Shown in pieces: positions 24,612-33,999 of a DNA stretch of 64,000 nucleotides. The DNA is from Halorientalis marina (GTDB lineage: Archaea; Halobacteriota; Halobacteria; Halobacteriales; Haloarculaceae), in the NCBI RefSeq assembly GCF_023028345.1, contig NZ_CP095487.1:3596001-3660000 (forward strand), written 5' to 3'. The number at the start of each line of letters is the position of its first letter. Positions within the stretch are counted from its first letter, which is position 1. A model generated the notes under the pieces. The model saw nothing but the letters and a program-made list of their open reading frames with translations. It searched no databases and was not told the DNA's origin. Made by a program: the position numbers and the translations under genes.

Positions 24612-25982
24612 GTGTCCGAGCGGACGGAGACCGACGACGGCGGTGAACTCGACCGGACCATCGGCTTGGCGGGTGCCATGACGATCGGCACGGGAACGAT
24701 GATCGGGGCGGGAATCTTCGTGTTCCCCGGGCTCGCCGCGGGTCGGGCCGGACCAGCGGCCGCCGTTTCCTTCGCCATCGGGGCCGTGATCGCCCTGCTA
24801 GTCGCCCTCCCCACCTCGGAGCTCGCGACCGCGATGCCACAGAGCGGCGGCGGGTACTACTTCATCTCCCGCGGGCTCGGGACCCTCCCGGGTGCGGTCG
24901 TCGGAATCGGACTCACCCTCGGGCTCATGTTCGCCTCGGCGTTCTACCTCGTCGGCCTCGGCGAGTACGCGGCCGCGATCCTCCTCGAAGCGGGCGTCAT
25001 CGGCGCGACCGACGTCGCCGTTGGCCCCCTCGATCTGGTCCTCCTGTTCGGGATCGGTGCCGGCCTGCTGTTGACCGTGCTCAGCATCTCCGGGACCGAG
25101 AACACCGAGTCCCTCCAGAACGCCGTCGTCGGCTTCCTGCTGGCGATCCTCGCCGTCTTCCTCTCGATCAGCGGCCTCGATATCCTCGGCGTGCTCGGGG
25201 ACTCGAGCGTGCCGGCGCGGTTCGCACCCCGGGGGTTCGGCCCGGTCCTGTCGACCGCCGCGCTGGTGTTCACCTCGTATCTCGGCTTCGCACAGATCGC
25301 GACCGTCGCGGAGGACATCGAGGACCCGGACCGGAACCTACCCCTGTCGATGGTCGGCTCGGTCGTGCTGGTCGCCGTTCTCTACGTCGTGACGCTCCTG
25401 ATCGCCGGCGGGACCTTCGCGCCGGACGTGATCGGCCCGATGGGCGAGACGGCAATCGTCGAGGTCGCACGCGAGTACCTCGGACTCGCCGGTGTCGTGG
25501 TCATCCTCGTCGCCGGATTGCTCGCCACGATCTCCTCGGCGAACGCGTCGATCCTCAGCGCGTCCCGCGCGCTGTACGGGCTGAGTTCGGACGCCATCGT
25601 CCCCGCGTCGGTCGCCCGGATCAACCGCCAGTACGGCACGCCACACTTCGCGCTCTCGTTCGTGGGCGGCGTGACCGTCGTCCTCGTCGCCACCGGCCGG
25701 ACGGCAGTCCTCGCCGAGGTGGCGTCGTTTCTCCATCTCGTCATGTACGGACTCATCTGTGTCGCCCTGCTCGTGATCCGTCGCCGGGACCCGGCGTGGT
25801 ACGACCCCGCCTTCGAGTGCCCAGGCTACCCGGCCGTCCCGGTCGTCGGGGGCGTCGCGAGTTTCGCACTCATCGCGTTCATGCAACCGCTCTCGCGGCT
25901 CCTCGGCGTCGTCCTGTCGCTCGTCGCGGTCGCCTGGTATTTCCTCTACGCGAGGGATATCGAGCTGAAGGACGCGGTGTAA
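24612..25982 (+). CDS. APC-family amino acid permease
   Basis: 456 residues with about 12 membrane helices. The helix-1 motif GTGTMIGAGIFVFPG is the substrate and Na+/H+ hinge of the APC (LeuT-fold) family; QSGGGYYFISRGLGTLPG follows in helix 2-3. GTG start (VSERTETDD): TTTATA at 24581-24586 lies 28 bp upstream, so the transcript is leaderless; there is no ATG in a sensible place. The family imports amino acids, commonly cationic ones. No fused USP domain is present; a separate one is divergently encoded. Confidence 0.92.
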   Translation: MSERTETDDGGELDRTIGLAGAMTIGTGTMIGAGIFVFPGLAAGRAGPAAAVSFAIGAVIALLVALPTSELATAMPQSGGGYYFISRGLGTLPGAVVGIGLTLGLMFASAFYLVGLGEYAAAILLEAGVIGATDVAVGPLDLVLLFGIGAGLLLTVLSISGTENTESLQNAVVGFLLAILAVFLSISGLDILGVLGDSSVPARFAPRGFGPVLSTAALVFTSYLGFAQIATVAEDIEDPDRNLPLSMVGSVVLVAVLYVVTLLIAGGTFAPDVIGPMGETAIVEVAREYLGLAGVVVILVAGLLATISSANASILSASRALYGLSSDAIVPASVARINRQYGTPHFALSFVGGVTVVLVATGRTAVLAEVASFLHLVMYGLICVALLVIRRRDPAWYDPAFECPGYPAVPVVGGVASFALIAFMQPLSRLLGVVLSLVAVAWYFLYARDIELKDAV

Positions 25983-26094
25983 CGTGATCTCCGGGCTCCC
26001 CGCGATGGGCCACGGAGGGCCGTTCTGCGGGGTCCCATCGACCTGGCGACTGGCAATCAGGGCCGAGTCCGCGGAGGACCCGACGGCGGCGCGA

Positions 26095-27657
26095 TCACCG
26101 GTAGAGGTCTAGCCGTTGCAGGATCGACCCGAGCAGGACCGCGATCGGGATGATTTCGAGCCGCCCGACCCACATGTTGATTATCAGCATCGCCTTTGCG
26201 GTGTCGGGCATCGTCGGCCCGGTGATCCCCGAGTCCAGACCGACGTTGCTCTGGGCGCTCATCACGTCGAAGATCACGTACTCCAGCGGGTGTGCCGGCG
26301 AGAGCACGCGAAGGAGGACGGCGACCCCGATCACGAGGAACGTGATCCAGAGCAGGAACACGACCGTCGCCTCGGTGTACTCCCGTTGCGCCTGTTCCTC
26401 GCTGAGTCGACGGTCGCCGATCTGGAGATACCGGATCGCCGACGATGGCCGGAACACCTCCCGGATTTGCCAAGCTGTTCCTCTGATCAAGGTGACCATC
26501 CGGATGATTTTGAGCCCACTGGTCGTCGACCCGGCCGCGCCACCGGTGAGCATCCCGAGACACATCAGTAGTGTCGTGCCGGCACTCCAGACCTGTTCGG
26601 TCCCGCCACCGATCGTCTCAGTCCCGAAGCCGGTGTTCGAGACCGCGGAGACGAACTGGAACAGGCTCGCTCGGAACGTGTGTTCGAGCGTGTCGTACTG
26701 CCCGTTCGCGTACAGGAGCGCTGCCAGCGCGAGTGAGCCGGCGGTGAACCAGATGAACACCCACCGCGTCTGCAGGTCGGCGTAGAAGTTCCGGAGTTCG
26801 CCTCTGTAAATCAGGTAGTGGATCGGAAACGCGATGCTGCCGGCGAACATCACTGGCACGACAGCGTACTCGATTAGTGGACTGTCGTAGTGGCCGATCG
26901 AGTCCGCGTGCACGGAGAACCCGCCGGTCGCGATACCGGTCATGCCGTGGTTGATCGCGTCCCACAGCGGCATCCCGACCAGCAGGAACAGGACGATCGA
27001 GCCGACGGTGAGGCCGACGAAAATCTTCCAGATCTCCTGGACCGTGGTCACGATACTCGGATGGATTTTCTCGGACCGTGCCTCGCTCTCGTAGAGAGTG
27101 TAGGAGCCGCTACTCCCGCCGCCGCGCCGCAGGATCGCGACGGTAAGGACGATGACGCCGACGCCGCCGACCCATTCGATGAACGACCGCCACCAGTGGA
27201 GTGAGCGTGGCAGGTCCTCCTCGACGGCCGCCATCGTGAGACCGGTCCCAGTGAAGCCACTCATGCTCTCGAAGACCGAATCGAGCGGATTGAGGAAGAT
27301 CGCAGTCGTGGGATACACCGTCGCCGGTGCCGGCGTGTTCATCCACGCGGGAAACGGGTCGATCTGGATGGTCCAGGCGATGAGGAGGAACGGGAGGCCG
27401 CCGAGCACGCCGACGACCGCCCAGGCCGAGGCGGCGGTGACCATCGCCTCGCGCTTCTCGGGCGGGGCCGCATCCCGATACCGCCAGACGAGGGCGCTCC
27501 CGAGTCCGGCCATGACGATGGCCGAGACGAGAAACGCCGGAATCGTGAAGAACTCCATGTTGACCGCCGCCACGACGATTGAAACCAGCATCATCACCGA
27601 GACGGCCTGTACGATACGGCCGACGTCACGTCCGACAGTGCGGGTATTTACTCTCAT
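26095..27657 (-). CDS. trkH: TrkH-type potassium uptake channel subunit
   Basis: 520 residues with four M1-P-M2 repeats. The four filter segments are visible: SGFTGTGL, GIATGGFS, SNTGFGTE and SNVGLDSG, each with its central Gly. It is the K+-translocating subunit, gated by the RCK protein TrkA (27773-28483), whose gene is upstream on the same strand. A GAAAAAGG A-rich element lies about 33 bp before ATG 27657. It anchors a K+-homeostasis island together with the K+ channel at 30489-32117 and the Lrp-RCK regulator. Confidence 0.95.
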   Translation of the reverse strand: MRVNTRTVGRDVGRIVQAVSVMMLVSIVVAAVNMEFFTIPAFLVSAIVMAGLGSALVWRYRDAAPPEKREAMVTAASAWAVVGVLGGLPFLLIAWTIQIDPFPAWMNTPAPATVYPTTAIFLNPLDSVFESMSGFTGTGLTMAAVEEDLPRSLHWWRSFIEWVGGVGVIVLTVAILRRGGGSSGSYTLYESEARSEKIHPSIVTTVQEIWKIFVGLTVGSIVLFLLVGMPLWDAINHGMTGIATGGFSVHADSIGHYDSPLIEYAVVPVMFAGSIAFPIHYLIYRGELRNFYADLQTRWVFIWFTAGSLALAALLYANGQYDTLEHTFRASLFQFVSAVSNTGFGTETIGGGTEQVWSAGTTLLMCLGMLTGGAAGSTTSGLKIIRMVTLIRGTAWQIREVFRPSSAIRYLQIGDRRLSEEQAQREYTEATVVFLLWITFLVIGVAVLLRVLSPAHPLEYVIFDVMSAQSNVGLDSGITGPTMPDTAKAMLIINMWVGRLEIIPIAVLLGSILQRLDLYR

Positions 27658-27772
27658 TTGTGGGCTCGCGTGTCCGCCTGGCGACTACCTTTTTCTCCGT
27701 GTATAGTCGCCAGATGTCCGATACCGGCTCGTTCCAGTCGATGCTATCATGCGTCGATCACTGCCCTGTTTT

Positions 27773-28483
27773 TCACAGACCGAACCCGTTGGGTTCGTCG
27801 GACTCGTGGTCCTCGTAGTGTCCGAAGATGTCCGTCACCTCGGGGGTCGCGCCGGTGCCGGAGTAGACCGTCAACATGTCTCCAGCCTCGATCCGGGTGC
27901 CACCGCGGGGCGTAATCGGTGACTCTGCCGCCTCTCGTTCGATCGCAACCACGAGCGTATCGTCGCCGAGCAGGCCCTCCTCGTCCGCCTCAACGAGCGT
28001 CTTACCGTCGATGGGCGCACCCTCTGCGACCGTGATTTCGAACACCTCGGCCACGTCGCCGACCCGCATATAATCGACAATCGACGGCCGTTCGACGGCT
28101 CGAAAGAGCGATTCCGCGATGAGCCGCTGTGGATTCTCCATCGTGTTGACCCCGATCTGCCTGAAGAGATTCATATGCTCGGGGTTGTGAACCACGGAGA
28201 CGATGGCGGGGATGTCGAGTTCCTGCGCCAGCAGGCAGATCATGACGTTGGTCGCGTCCTGATCCGTCGTCGAAATGATCGCGTCGGCACGCTCGGCGCC
28301 GGCGTCGAGCAGCGTGTCCTTGACCGTCGCGTCGGCATCGAGCACCAGACAGTCGAACTCGCTGGCGACTTCGTCCGCTCGCTCGGTGTCGTTCTCGATG
28401 ACGACGACCTCGTAGCCGGACCCAGTCGCGATCTCGATGAGCGGCGTTCCGATGTCGCCCGCGCCGACGATGATTATGTACAT
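27773..28483 (-). CDS. trkA: TrkA-type RCK potassium-uptake regulator
   Basis: 236 residues. The RCK N-lobe begins MYIIIVGAGDIGTPL, a nucleotide-binding GxGxxG with acidic VIENDTERADEV at the end of strand 2. About residues 135-225 form the RCK_C (TrkA-C) domain (EVFEITVAEGAPIDGKTL). It is one RCK unit, so the protein works as an oligomeric ring that gates TrkH in response to NAD(H)/ATP and possibly c-di-AMP on RCK_C. The next gene downstream is trkH (115 bp away). Confidence 0.93.
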   Translation of the reverse strand: MYIIIVGAGDIGTPLIEIATGSGYEVVVIENDTERADEVASEFDCLVLDADATVKDTLLDAGAERADAIISTTDQDATNVMICLLAQELDIPAIVSVVHNPEHMNLFRQIGVNTMENPQRLIAESLFRAVERPSIVDYMRVGDVAEVFEITVAEGAPIDGKTLVEADEEGLLGDDTLVVAIEREAAESPITPRGGTRIEAGDMLTVYSGTGATPEVTDIFGHYEDHESDEPNGFGL

Positions 28484-28532
28484 GTCCAGTCTCCTCCAGT
28501 GGATCGGACGTCCCCTCCCCGTGTGTTCCCGC

Positions 28533-28982
28533 TCACGCGTCGCTCACCTCGGATTCGGGAAAGACCAGCACCGGAACGTCACTGCTGTTGACGAGGTTGT
28601 GTGTCACGTCGCCCGTCAACAGTTTCGTCCAGCGACTCCCGCCGCGCGGGGTGAACACGATGGCACTCGCGTCCACGTCGTGGGCCGTCTCGACGAGCGT
28701 CGCCGCGACGTCGGTGCCGTAGCGAATCTCCGTCTCGGCATCGACTTCGGTGTCGTCGAGCCCGTCGGTCACGGCGGCGAAGATATCCGCTGCCGCCTCC
28801 TCGCGCTGCTCGACTGACGCCTTGTCGAGCGCCCCACCGGCCTTCTCGATGACGTGAACCGCGATGACGGTTCCGCCGACCTCGTCGACATGTGACGCCA
28901 GCGCAGCCGTTGTCGACGCGGCGTCCTCGCGGTTGGCGACCGGCACCAGCACTCGCGAGAGCAACGAGGACACGTTACTCAC
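28533..28982 (-). CDS. Universal stress protein
   Basis: 149 residues from GTG 28982. The USP fold starts LSRVLVPVANREDAASTTAAL and ends TPRGGSRWTKLLTGDVTHNLVNSSDVPVLVF, with a G-rich ATP-loop-like stretch. The GTG start overlaps the stop of the previous gene (GTGAGTAA), so translation is coupled. It lies in a run 115-residue protein, USP, TrkA, TrkH on one strand, suggesting a K+-uptake operon in which the USP senses nucleotide or stress. Confidence 0.85.
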   Translation of the reverse strand: MSNVSSLLSRVLVPVANREDAASTTAALASHVDEVGGTVIAVHVIEKAGGALDKASVEQREEAAADIFAAVTDGLDDTEVDAETEIRYGTDVAATLVETAHDVDASAIVFTPRGGSRWTKLLTGDVTHNLVNSSDVPVLVFPESEVSDA

Positions 28983-29322
28983 CCTCCGGGTCGTCGACCT
29001 TTCCGAGATATTGCCATCGGTATTTCCCTTCGTCGTCGCCGATTCCGGATTGCCACTTGACCCGGTAGGCGTAGGGTCCAGTATCTCCACCCGAATCGTC
29101 GGACCGTTCGACCACCACGTGCGTGTACGAGCCGTGGTCTTCCGTCCGGAGGACTTCTTCACCGTCCCGTGACTCGATTTCGTCGGTCAGTGACGGCTGC
29201 TCCTCGAGGAGTTGCTGCGCGTAATGGATAATCTCCCGAAGCTGCTCGTCGCTACTCGATTCGAGCGCCTCGGCGACCGTCTCGGGGATATCCTCCGGCC
29301 GTTCGATGTCGGGTGTGGTCAT
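28975..29322 (-). CDS. Conserved hypothetical protein heading the Trk operon
   Basis: 115 acidic residues. A helical N-terminal half (EDIPETVAEALESSSDEQLREIIHYAQQLLEE) precedes a beta-rich C-terminal half (YTHVVVERSDDSGG, YAYRVKWQSG, YRWQYLGKV). No known enzyme motif. Its stop codon overlaps the GTG of the USP gene. The C-terminal part looks like a small domain that could bind a partner protein. It is divergent from the Lrp-RCK regulator, with a 315-bp AT-rich region between them. Confidence 0.7.
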   Translation of the reverse strand: MTTPDIERPEDIPETVAEALESSSDEQLREIIHYAQQLLEEQPSLTDEIESRDGEEVLRTEDHGSYTHVVVERSDDSGGDTGPYAYRVKWQSGIGDDEGKYRWQYLGKVDDPEGE

Positions 29323-29637
29323 GGTTTGCTACCGTTCCTGGTCCGGATCCGGTGACGGCGACCGTATCGAGCTGCACTCGGGCAGTCCGTCCACGGTCTC
29401 GGATTCCGTCTATCCACCCGACAGTTTTTGCCGACATATAATACTTCGCCTTCTATTTCGCCTGGCAGAATTATATTCCTAGTATATTTCGCAATCCGAA
29501 AATCGGCAGTCGGATTTGCAGCAGCATACGATAAATCCCCTCACAGATTGTACAAGAATTACAGGCCAATTCGCTCGGCCCGTCCGAGAACGGGGAAACA
29601 GGGAAGACGATTTAATAGCCGTGTTCGTAGTTCTTCC
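29323..29637. promoter_or_regulatory. AT-rich divergent regulatory region
   Basis: A 315-bp gap between the Trk operon and the Lrp-RCK regulator. It is far more AT-rich than its surroundings, with ATATAATAC, AATTATATTCC and AGTATATTTCG at 29430-29490. GATTTAATAGC at about 29608-29618 is at leaderless TATA distance from ATG 29638. It probably holds promoters and operators for both directions. No gene was recognised in it. Confidence 0.6.
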
Positions 29638-30381
29638 ATGGCTCACCGCATCGACGAGATCGACAAGCGCATCCTCTACTACTTGTCCCTGGATGCGCGG
29701 AACACCGCCACGTCGGACATCGCCGAGGAGATGGACGTCACGCCGGCGACGATCCGCAACCGGATCGAGCAGCTCGAAGACCGGGGTATCCTCCGGCGGT
29801 ACCTCGCCGACATCGACTACAAAACGATCAACGGATACGTCACCTACCAGTTTCGTTGCACGGCAAACATCCCGGACCGTTCACGGCTCGCACAGTCCGC
29901 GCTGGAGATCACCGGTGTCGTTTCCGTCCGGGAGTTGATGGCCGGCTCCGCGAACCTCGTGATTACGGTCGTCGGTGCTGACACCGACGACGTCAACAGT
30001 ATTGCAGGCGAACTCTCCGATATCGGGCTGGACATCGAGGACGAGAGCGTGATCGAAGGCGAGTACCACACGCCGTACGGTCCGTTCGGACCGGAAGACG
30101 TCCCGAAAGGGCCGTCACTGACGGACTTCATGAGTCTCGCCGGCGACGCGGAAGTCGTGGAGTTCACCGTCTCGGAGGGTGCCGAGATCGCCGACCTGAC
30201 CATCCAGCAGGCCGTCGAGGAGGGGCTGCTGGCCGACGAGATGCTCGTCGTCGGGATCGAGCGCGATGGGGACGTCCTCACGCCGAAAGGCGAGACCGTC
30301 ATCCAGACGGGCGACGTCGTCTCCCTGTTCTCGAAGGCCCCGCTTGAGAAGGAATCGCTCGACAGCTTCGGGACGCGGTGA
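29638..30381 (+). CDS. Lrp/AsnC regulator fused to a TrkA-C (RCK_C) domain
   Basis: 247 residues in three parts: an N-terminal Lrp HTH (about 3-50, IDEIDKRILYYL then VTPATIRNRIEQLEDRGIL), an AsnC/RAM-like alpha-beta domain (about 55-140), and a C-terminal TrkA-C domain (about 165-240, VEFTVSEGAEIADLTIQQAVEEGLL). RCK_C domains sense small ligands (c-di-AMP in several bacterial K+ systems), so this protein is likely to be a transcription factor tuned to the same signal as the Trk channel. Its place between the Trk operon and the K+ channel gene supports regulation of both. Confidence 0.88.
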   Translation: MAHRIDEIDKRILYYLSLDARNTATSDIAEEMDVTPATIRNRIEQLEDRGILRRYLADIDYKTINGYVTYQFRCTANIPDRSRLAQSALEITGVVSVRELMAGSANLVITVVGADTDDVNSIAGELSDIGLDIEDESVIEGEYHTPYGPFGPEDVPKGPSLTDFMSLAGDAEVVEFTVSEGAEIADLTIQQAVEEGLLADEMLVVGIERDGDVLTPKGETVIQTGDVVSLFSKAPLEKESLDSFGTR

Positions 30382-30488
30382 ACGTCAATCGCCACGCAGG
30401 CGCGAACCACGCGGTACTGTAGGTGCCGGGACGGTGGTAGGGGGTACGGGGACGCACGTTATGAGTCTGTCTCACGATTGTGGCTAGT

Positions 30489-32117
30489 ATGGACCGACGG
30501 ACCCGTGTCACGGTGTACTATCTCGGGTTGGTCGTGGGCGTGCTCTGCGGGTTCGCCCTCCTCTACAACTACGGTATGGCCGCGTGGGAGGGGCGGCCAC
30601 AGCCGTTATATCGGTCGATTGAGGTCGTCGTCCAGACGGTCACGACCGTCGGCTACGGCGGCGACGCCCCGTGGTCGAGCCCACAGATGAACTATCTCGT
30701 CTCGCTCATGGCGCTCTCGGGGCTGGTCCTCATCTTCGCCGCGCTGCCGGTCCTCGTCGTCCCGCTGTTCGAGGACGCGTTCGAGTCCAGCGCCCCCTCG
30801 TCGATTCGGGGGGTCGAGGACCACGTCGTCCTCTGTAACTACGGCCCGCGGGAGGAGGTCCTCATCGACGAACTCACCGACCGGGACGTCGAGTACGTCA
30901 TCGTCGATAGCGACCGGGACAGCGCCGACGAGCGCCACTCGGCTGGCTACGTGGTGATGTACGGGGACCCGGAGTCGGACACGACGCTCCAGCGGGCGCG
31001 GTTGGCACACGCCAACGCGGTGATCGCGAACGTCGACGACGAGACGAACCTGAGCGTCCTCCTCTCGGCCCGGGCCGTCAATCCCGACGTCCGGATGGTG
31101 AGTCTGACCGAGAACCCGAACGCTGGGAACTATCACCGCTACGCGGGTGCGGACCACGTCCTCTCGCCCAAGCAGATACTGGGCGAACAGCTCGCGGACA
31201 AGGCGGTCGGCACGTTCGATCCGGCGGCCATCGAGGCCGTCGAGATCGGCGACGATTTCGACATCGCGGAGTTCCCGCTCCAGAGCGGGAGCGAACTGAT
31301 CGGACAGACCATCGCGGAGAGCAACATCGTCGAGCGCACCGGCGCCGCCGTCATCGGGGTCTGGTACCGCGGGCGGTTCCGGAGCCCGCCACCGCCCGAC
31401 GCCCGGTTCGACGCTCGGAGCATCCTCGTCGCGACCGGTCGCGAGGAGGCGCTCGATCAGCTGAAGGGGATGACCCGCTCCCAGGGCCGACGGCGACGGG
31501 GAGGGGTGGTCATCGCGGGGCTGGGCGTGGTCGGTCGTGCGGTGGGAGCCACGCTTTCCGACGCCGGGTTCGAGTACACGACCATCGACGAAGTCGACGG
31601 GCCGGCCGTCGACGTGGTCGGCGACGTCACCGAAGGGGGGGTCCTCCGGGACGCCGGCATCGAGGACGCTGGGACCGTGGTCCTCGCACTGCCGGACGAC
31701 GCGACCGCGATCTACGCGACGTTCGCCATCCGCGAGCTGAACCCCCAGATCGAACTTATCGCCCGGGCGAACGACCGCGAGAGCGTCTCGAAGCTCTACC
31801 GCGCCGGCGCGGACTACGTCCTCTCGCTGGCGACGGTCAGCGGCCGGATGCTCGCGTCCATCGTGCTCGACGAGGAGATCCTGTCCCCCGGCACACAGTT
31901 GAAACTCGTTCGGACCACGGCCCCGGGCGTCGTCGGTGACTCGCTCGCCGACGTGGACATCCGGAACCGCACCGGCTGTACCGTGGTCGCAGCCGACCGG
32001 AACGGCAGCGTCGTCACCGATCTCGGACCGGCGTTCGTGGTCGAGCCAGGCGACGAACTGGTCGTCGCCGGGACCGACGAGAGCATCAGTCGGTTCCAGG
32101 CCGAGTTCACGACGTAG
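30489..32117 (+). CDS. Two-TM potassium channel with two RCK domains
   Basis: 542 residues. TM1 (about 8-28), a pore helix and the filter TTVGYG at 52-57, and TM2 (about 68-92) form the K+ channel module. Two RCK units follow: the first has a degenerate nucleotide motif (VVLCNYGPREEVLID) and the second a good GxGxxG (VVIAGLGVVGRAVG), each with a TrkA-C-like domain. Eight RCK lobes per tetramer would form a gating ring, as in MthK or GsuK. ATG 30489 is chosen from a TATA-like TTATGA 28 bp upstream; GTG 30480 would add three residues. Confidence 0.92.
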   Translation: MDRRTRVTVYYLGLVVGVLCGFALLYNYGMAAWEGRPQPLYRSIEVVVQTVTTVGYGGDAPWSSPQMNYLVSLMALSGLVLIFAALPVLVVPLFEDAFESSAPSSIRGVEDHVVLCNYGPREEVLIDELTDRDVEYVIVDSDRDSADERHSAGYVVMYGDPESDTTLQRARLAHANAVIANVDDETNLSVLLSARAVNPDVRMVSLTENPNAGNYHRYAGADHVLSPKQILGEQLADKAVGTFDPAAIEAVEIGDDFDIAEFPLQSGSELIGQTIAESNIVERTGAAVIGVWYRGRFRSPPPPDARFDARSILVATGREEALDQLKGMTRSQGRRRRGGVVIAGLGVVGRAVGATLSDAGFEYTTIDEVDGPAVDVVGDVTEGGVLRDAGIEDAGTVVLALPDDATAIYATFAIRELNPQIELIARANDRESVSKLYRAGADYVLSLATVSGRMLASIVLDEEILSPGTQLKLVRTTAPGVVGDSLADVDIRNRTGCTVVAADRNGSVVTDLGPAFVVEPGDELVVAGTDESISRFQAEFTT

Positions 32118-32248
32118 ACCGACGGCCGACGGGAGCGGGGTCGCGTGCCGGCCGGTTCGGACACCGACAGCGGCCCCGGCCACACCCCTGTCCACGCCGC
32201 ACCACGAGCCACCGCCGGCGCTTAGTAGCGTCGGGTACAAGACCGCCC

Positions 32249-32680
32249 ATGGCGCCGTCACACGTCCTCGTCCCGCTCGATGGCTCGCCGCTGGCGGACG
32301 AGGCGCTGGAACAGGCACTGGAACTGTTCGACTGTCGAGTGACGGTGTTGAACGTCGTCACACCGATCGACACGACGATGAGCGAAGGCGGGATCCTCGA
32401 ACCCGGCGCCGAGCGGCGCGAGAACGCACGGGAGCGGGCCGACCGGCTCGTCGAGCGGGCGAGCGACCGCGCGACCGATGTCGACCGGACGGTCGAGACG
32501 GCAGTGGTGACCGGCGATCCGGCGGAGAGCATCCTGGAGTACGTCGACGAACACGACGTCGACCACGTCGTGATGGGCGGTCACGGCGGCGAGCGAAACG
32601 CGGTCGCCCGTCGGTTGCTCGGCACCGTCGCGACGACCGTCGTCGGCGAGTCGCCCGTGACGGTGACCGTCGTCCGCTGA
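32249..32680 (+). CDS. Universal stress protein
   Basis: 143 residues, single domain. SHVLVPLDGSPLADEALEQAL at the N-terminus and the ATP loop GGHGGERNAVARRLLGTVATTV near the end (G-x2-G-x9-G-T) are canonical. CTTAGTAG lies 26 bp before ATG 32249. It is convergent with the PiT carrier at 32684 (3 bp between the stops) and follows the K+ channel gene. Confidence 0.9.
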   Translation: MAPSHVLVPLDGSPLADEALEQALELFDCRVTVLNVVTPIDTTMSEGGILEPGAERRENARERADRLVERASDRATDVDRTVETAVVTGDPAESILEYVDEHDVDHVVMGGHGGERNAVARRLLGTVATTVVGESPVTVTVVR

Positions 32681-32683
32681 CCG

Positions 32684-33889
32684 CTAGCCACCGAGGACCG
32701 CGGCGAAGGCCCGGTAGAGCCCGAAGCCGATGACGATGGACGAGACGAGCGTAATGAGCCAGAACGCGAGTGTGACGCCGATTTTCCGCCGGGAGACCCC
32801 TGCCGAACCGCCCGCCAGCCCGCCGCCGATGACGCCGGAGATGATGATGTTGTTGAACGAGATGGGGATCCCCAGTGCGATGGCTAGCTGGGCGATGACG
32901 AATCCGGGTACCAGCGCGGCGATGGAGCGCCTGACCCCGAGCTGTGCGTACTCCCGGGAGGTCGCCTGGAGCAGTTTCGGCGCGCCCATCCACGCGCCGG
33001 CGAGAATGCCCGTCGCACCGAGCGCGAGCAGGACGATCCCCGGCAGGCCGAGTTCCGCACCGTAGAGGTTCTCCAGCGGGCCGGTCGCCAGTCCGACCTG
33101 ACTGCCGCCACTGGAGAAGGCCACGACGCTCCCGAGGACGAGCAGGAACGTCCGGATGCCTTTTTCCGGCGACTCCCGTGTTCGTTTGCGGATGAACTGG
33201 AAACTGACCGCGGCGGCGGCCAGTGTCACCAGCACGGCGAGCGGGTCGACGCCGGCGGCCGTCGGCGTCTCGACGACGCCCGCGAGAAAGCCCGCAATCG
33301 AGTTCTCCGTGGCGTCGGGCGGCGAGGGGATGACCGCCAGCCGGACGTTCGCGATGATCCCGCCGACGACCGCCGCCAGGAGCGGCACGCTGATCGTCTC
33401 GGGGACGTCGTCACGGCGGAGGAGCGTGGCGGTGAGATACGCGAGCCCGCCGGAGACCGGCGGGACGAGCGCCCAGAAGATCACGATCCGCCGGTAGGTG
33501 TCGAACGCCGGTGCGCCGCCGAGCGAGAGCCCGACGCCGACGATTGCCCCCGTCGTCGCGAACGCCGCGGGGACCGGATAGCCGGTGTAGACGCCGAAGG
33601 CCATGAAGCCGGTCGCGGTCAACAGGCCCGCCGTCGCCGCCAGCGACGTGATCTGCACGCCGTTGATGAGCCCGCCACCGACCGTCTCGGAGATCGCGCC
33701 GCCCTGTACCAGGGCACCGAGCGCGGCGAGGATGCCGATCAGGAAGGCGGCCTGCATCGTCGAGACCGCGTTCGCGCCGATCGCCGGGGCGAACGGCGGC
33801 GAGTTGCTGTTCGCGCCCAGTGCCCACGCCGTCGCGAGGCTCGTGAGCGTCGCCAACACGACGAGGGCCCAGAAGACGATCCCCGGCAC
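32684..33889 (-). CDS. PiT-family inorganic phosphate transporter
   Basis: 401 residues, about 10-11 membrane helices in two inverted repeats. The duplicated GANSNSPPFAPAIGANAVST and FNNIIISGVIGGGLAGGSAGVSRRK segments match PiT signature regions. GTG 33889 (PGIVFWALVVLATL) is the likely start; a GATAAAAAC element about 50 bp upstream suggests a short leader. The family co-transports metal-phosphate or Na+/phosphate with H+. A second PiT lies directly upstream, same strand. Confidence 0.88.
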   Translation of the reverse strand: MPGIVFWALVVLATLTSLATAWALGANSNSPPFAPAIGANAVSTMQAAFLIGILAALGALVQGGAISETVGGGLINGVQITSLAATAGLLTATGFMAFGVYTGYPVPAAFATTGAIVGVGLSLGGAPAFDTYRRIVIFWALVPPVSGGLAYLTATLLRRDDVPETISVPLLAAVVGGIIANVRLAVIPSPPDATENSIAGFLAGVVETPTAAGVDPLAVLVTLAAAAVSFQFIRKRTRESPEKGIRTFLLVLGSVVAFSSGGSQVGLATGPLENLYGAELGLPGIVLLALGATGILAGAWMGAPKLLQATSREYAQLGVRRSIAALVPGFVIAQLAIALGIPISFNNIIISGVIGGGLAGGSAGVSRRKIGVTLAFWLITLVSSIVIGFGLYRAFAAVLGG

Positions 33890-33999
33890 GGTTAGCGCCC
33901 TCCACGGATCGGGGGCGAGATCATGTCTTCAGTTTTTATCGACGACGCGAATAAGCGTTCGTGTCGGAGCGCAACTGTCGAACCCACGGGACGCCCCGC

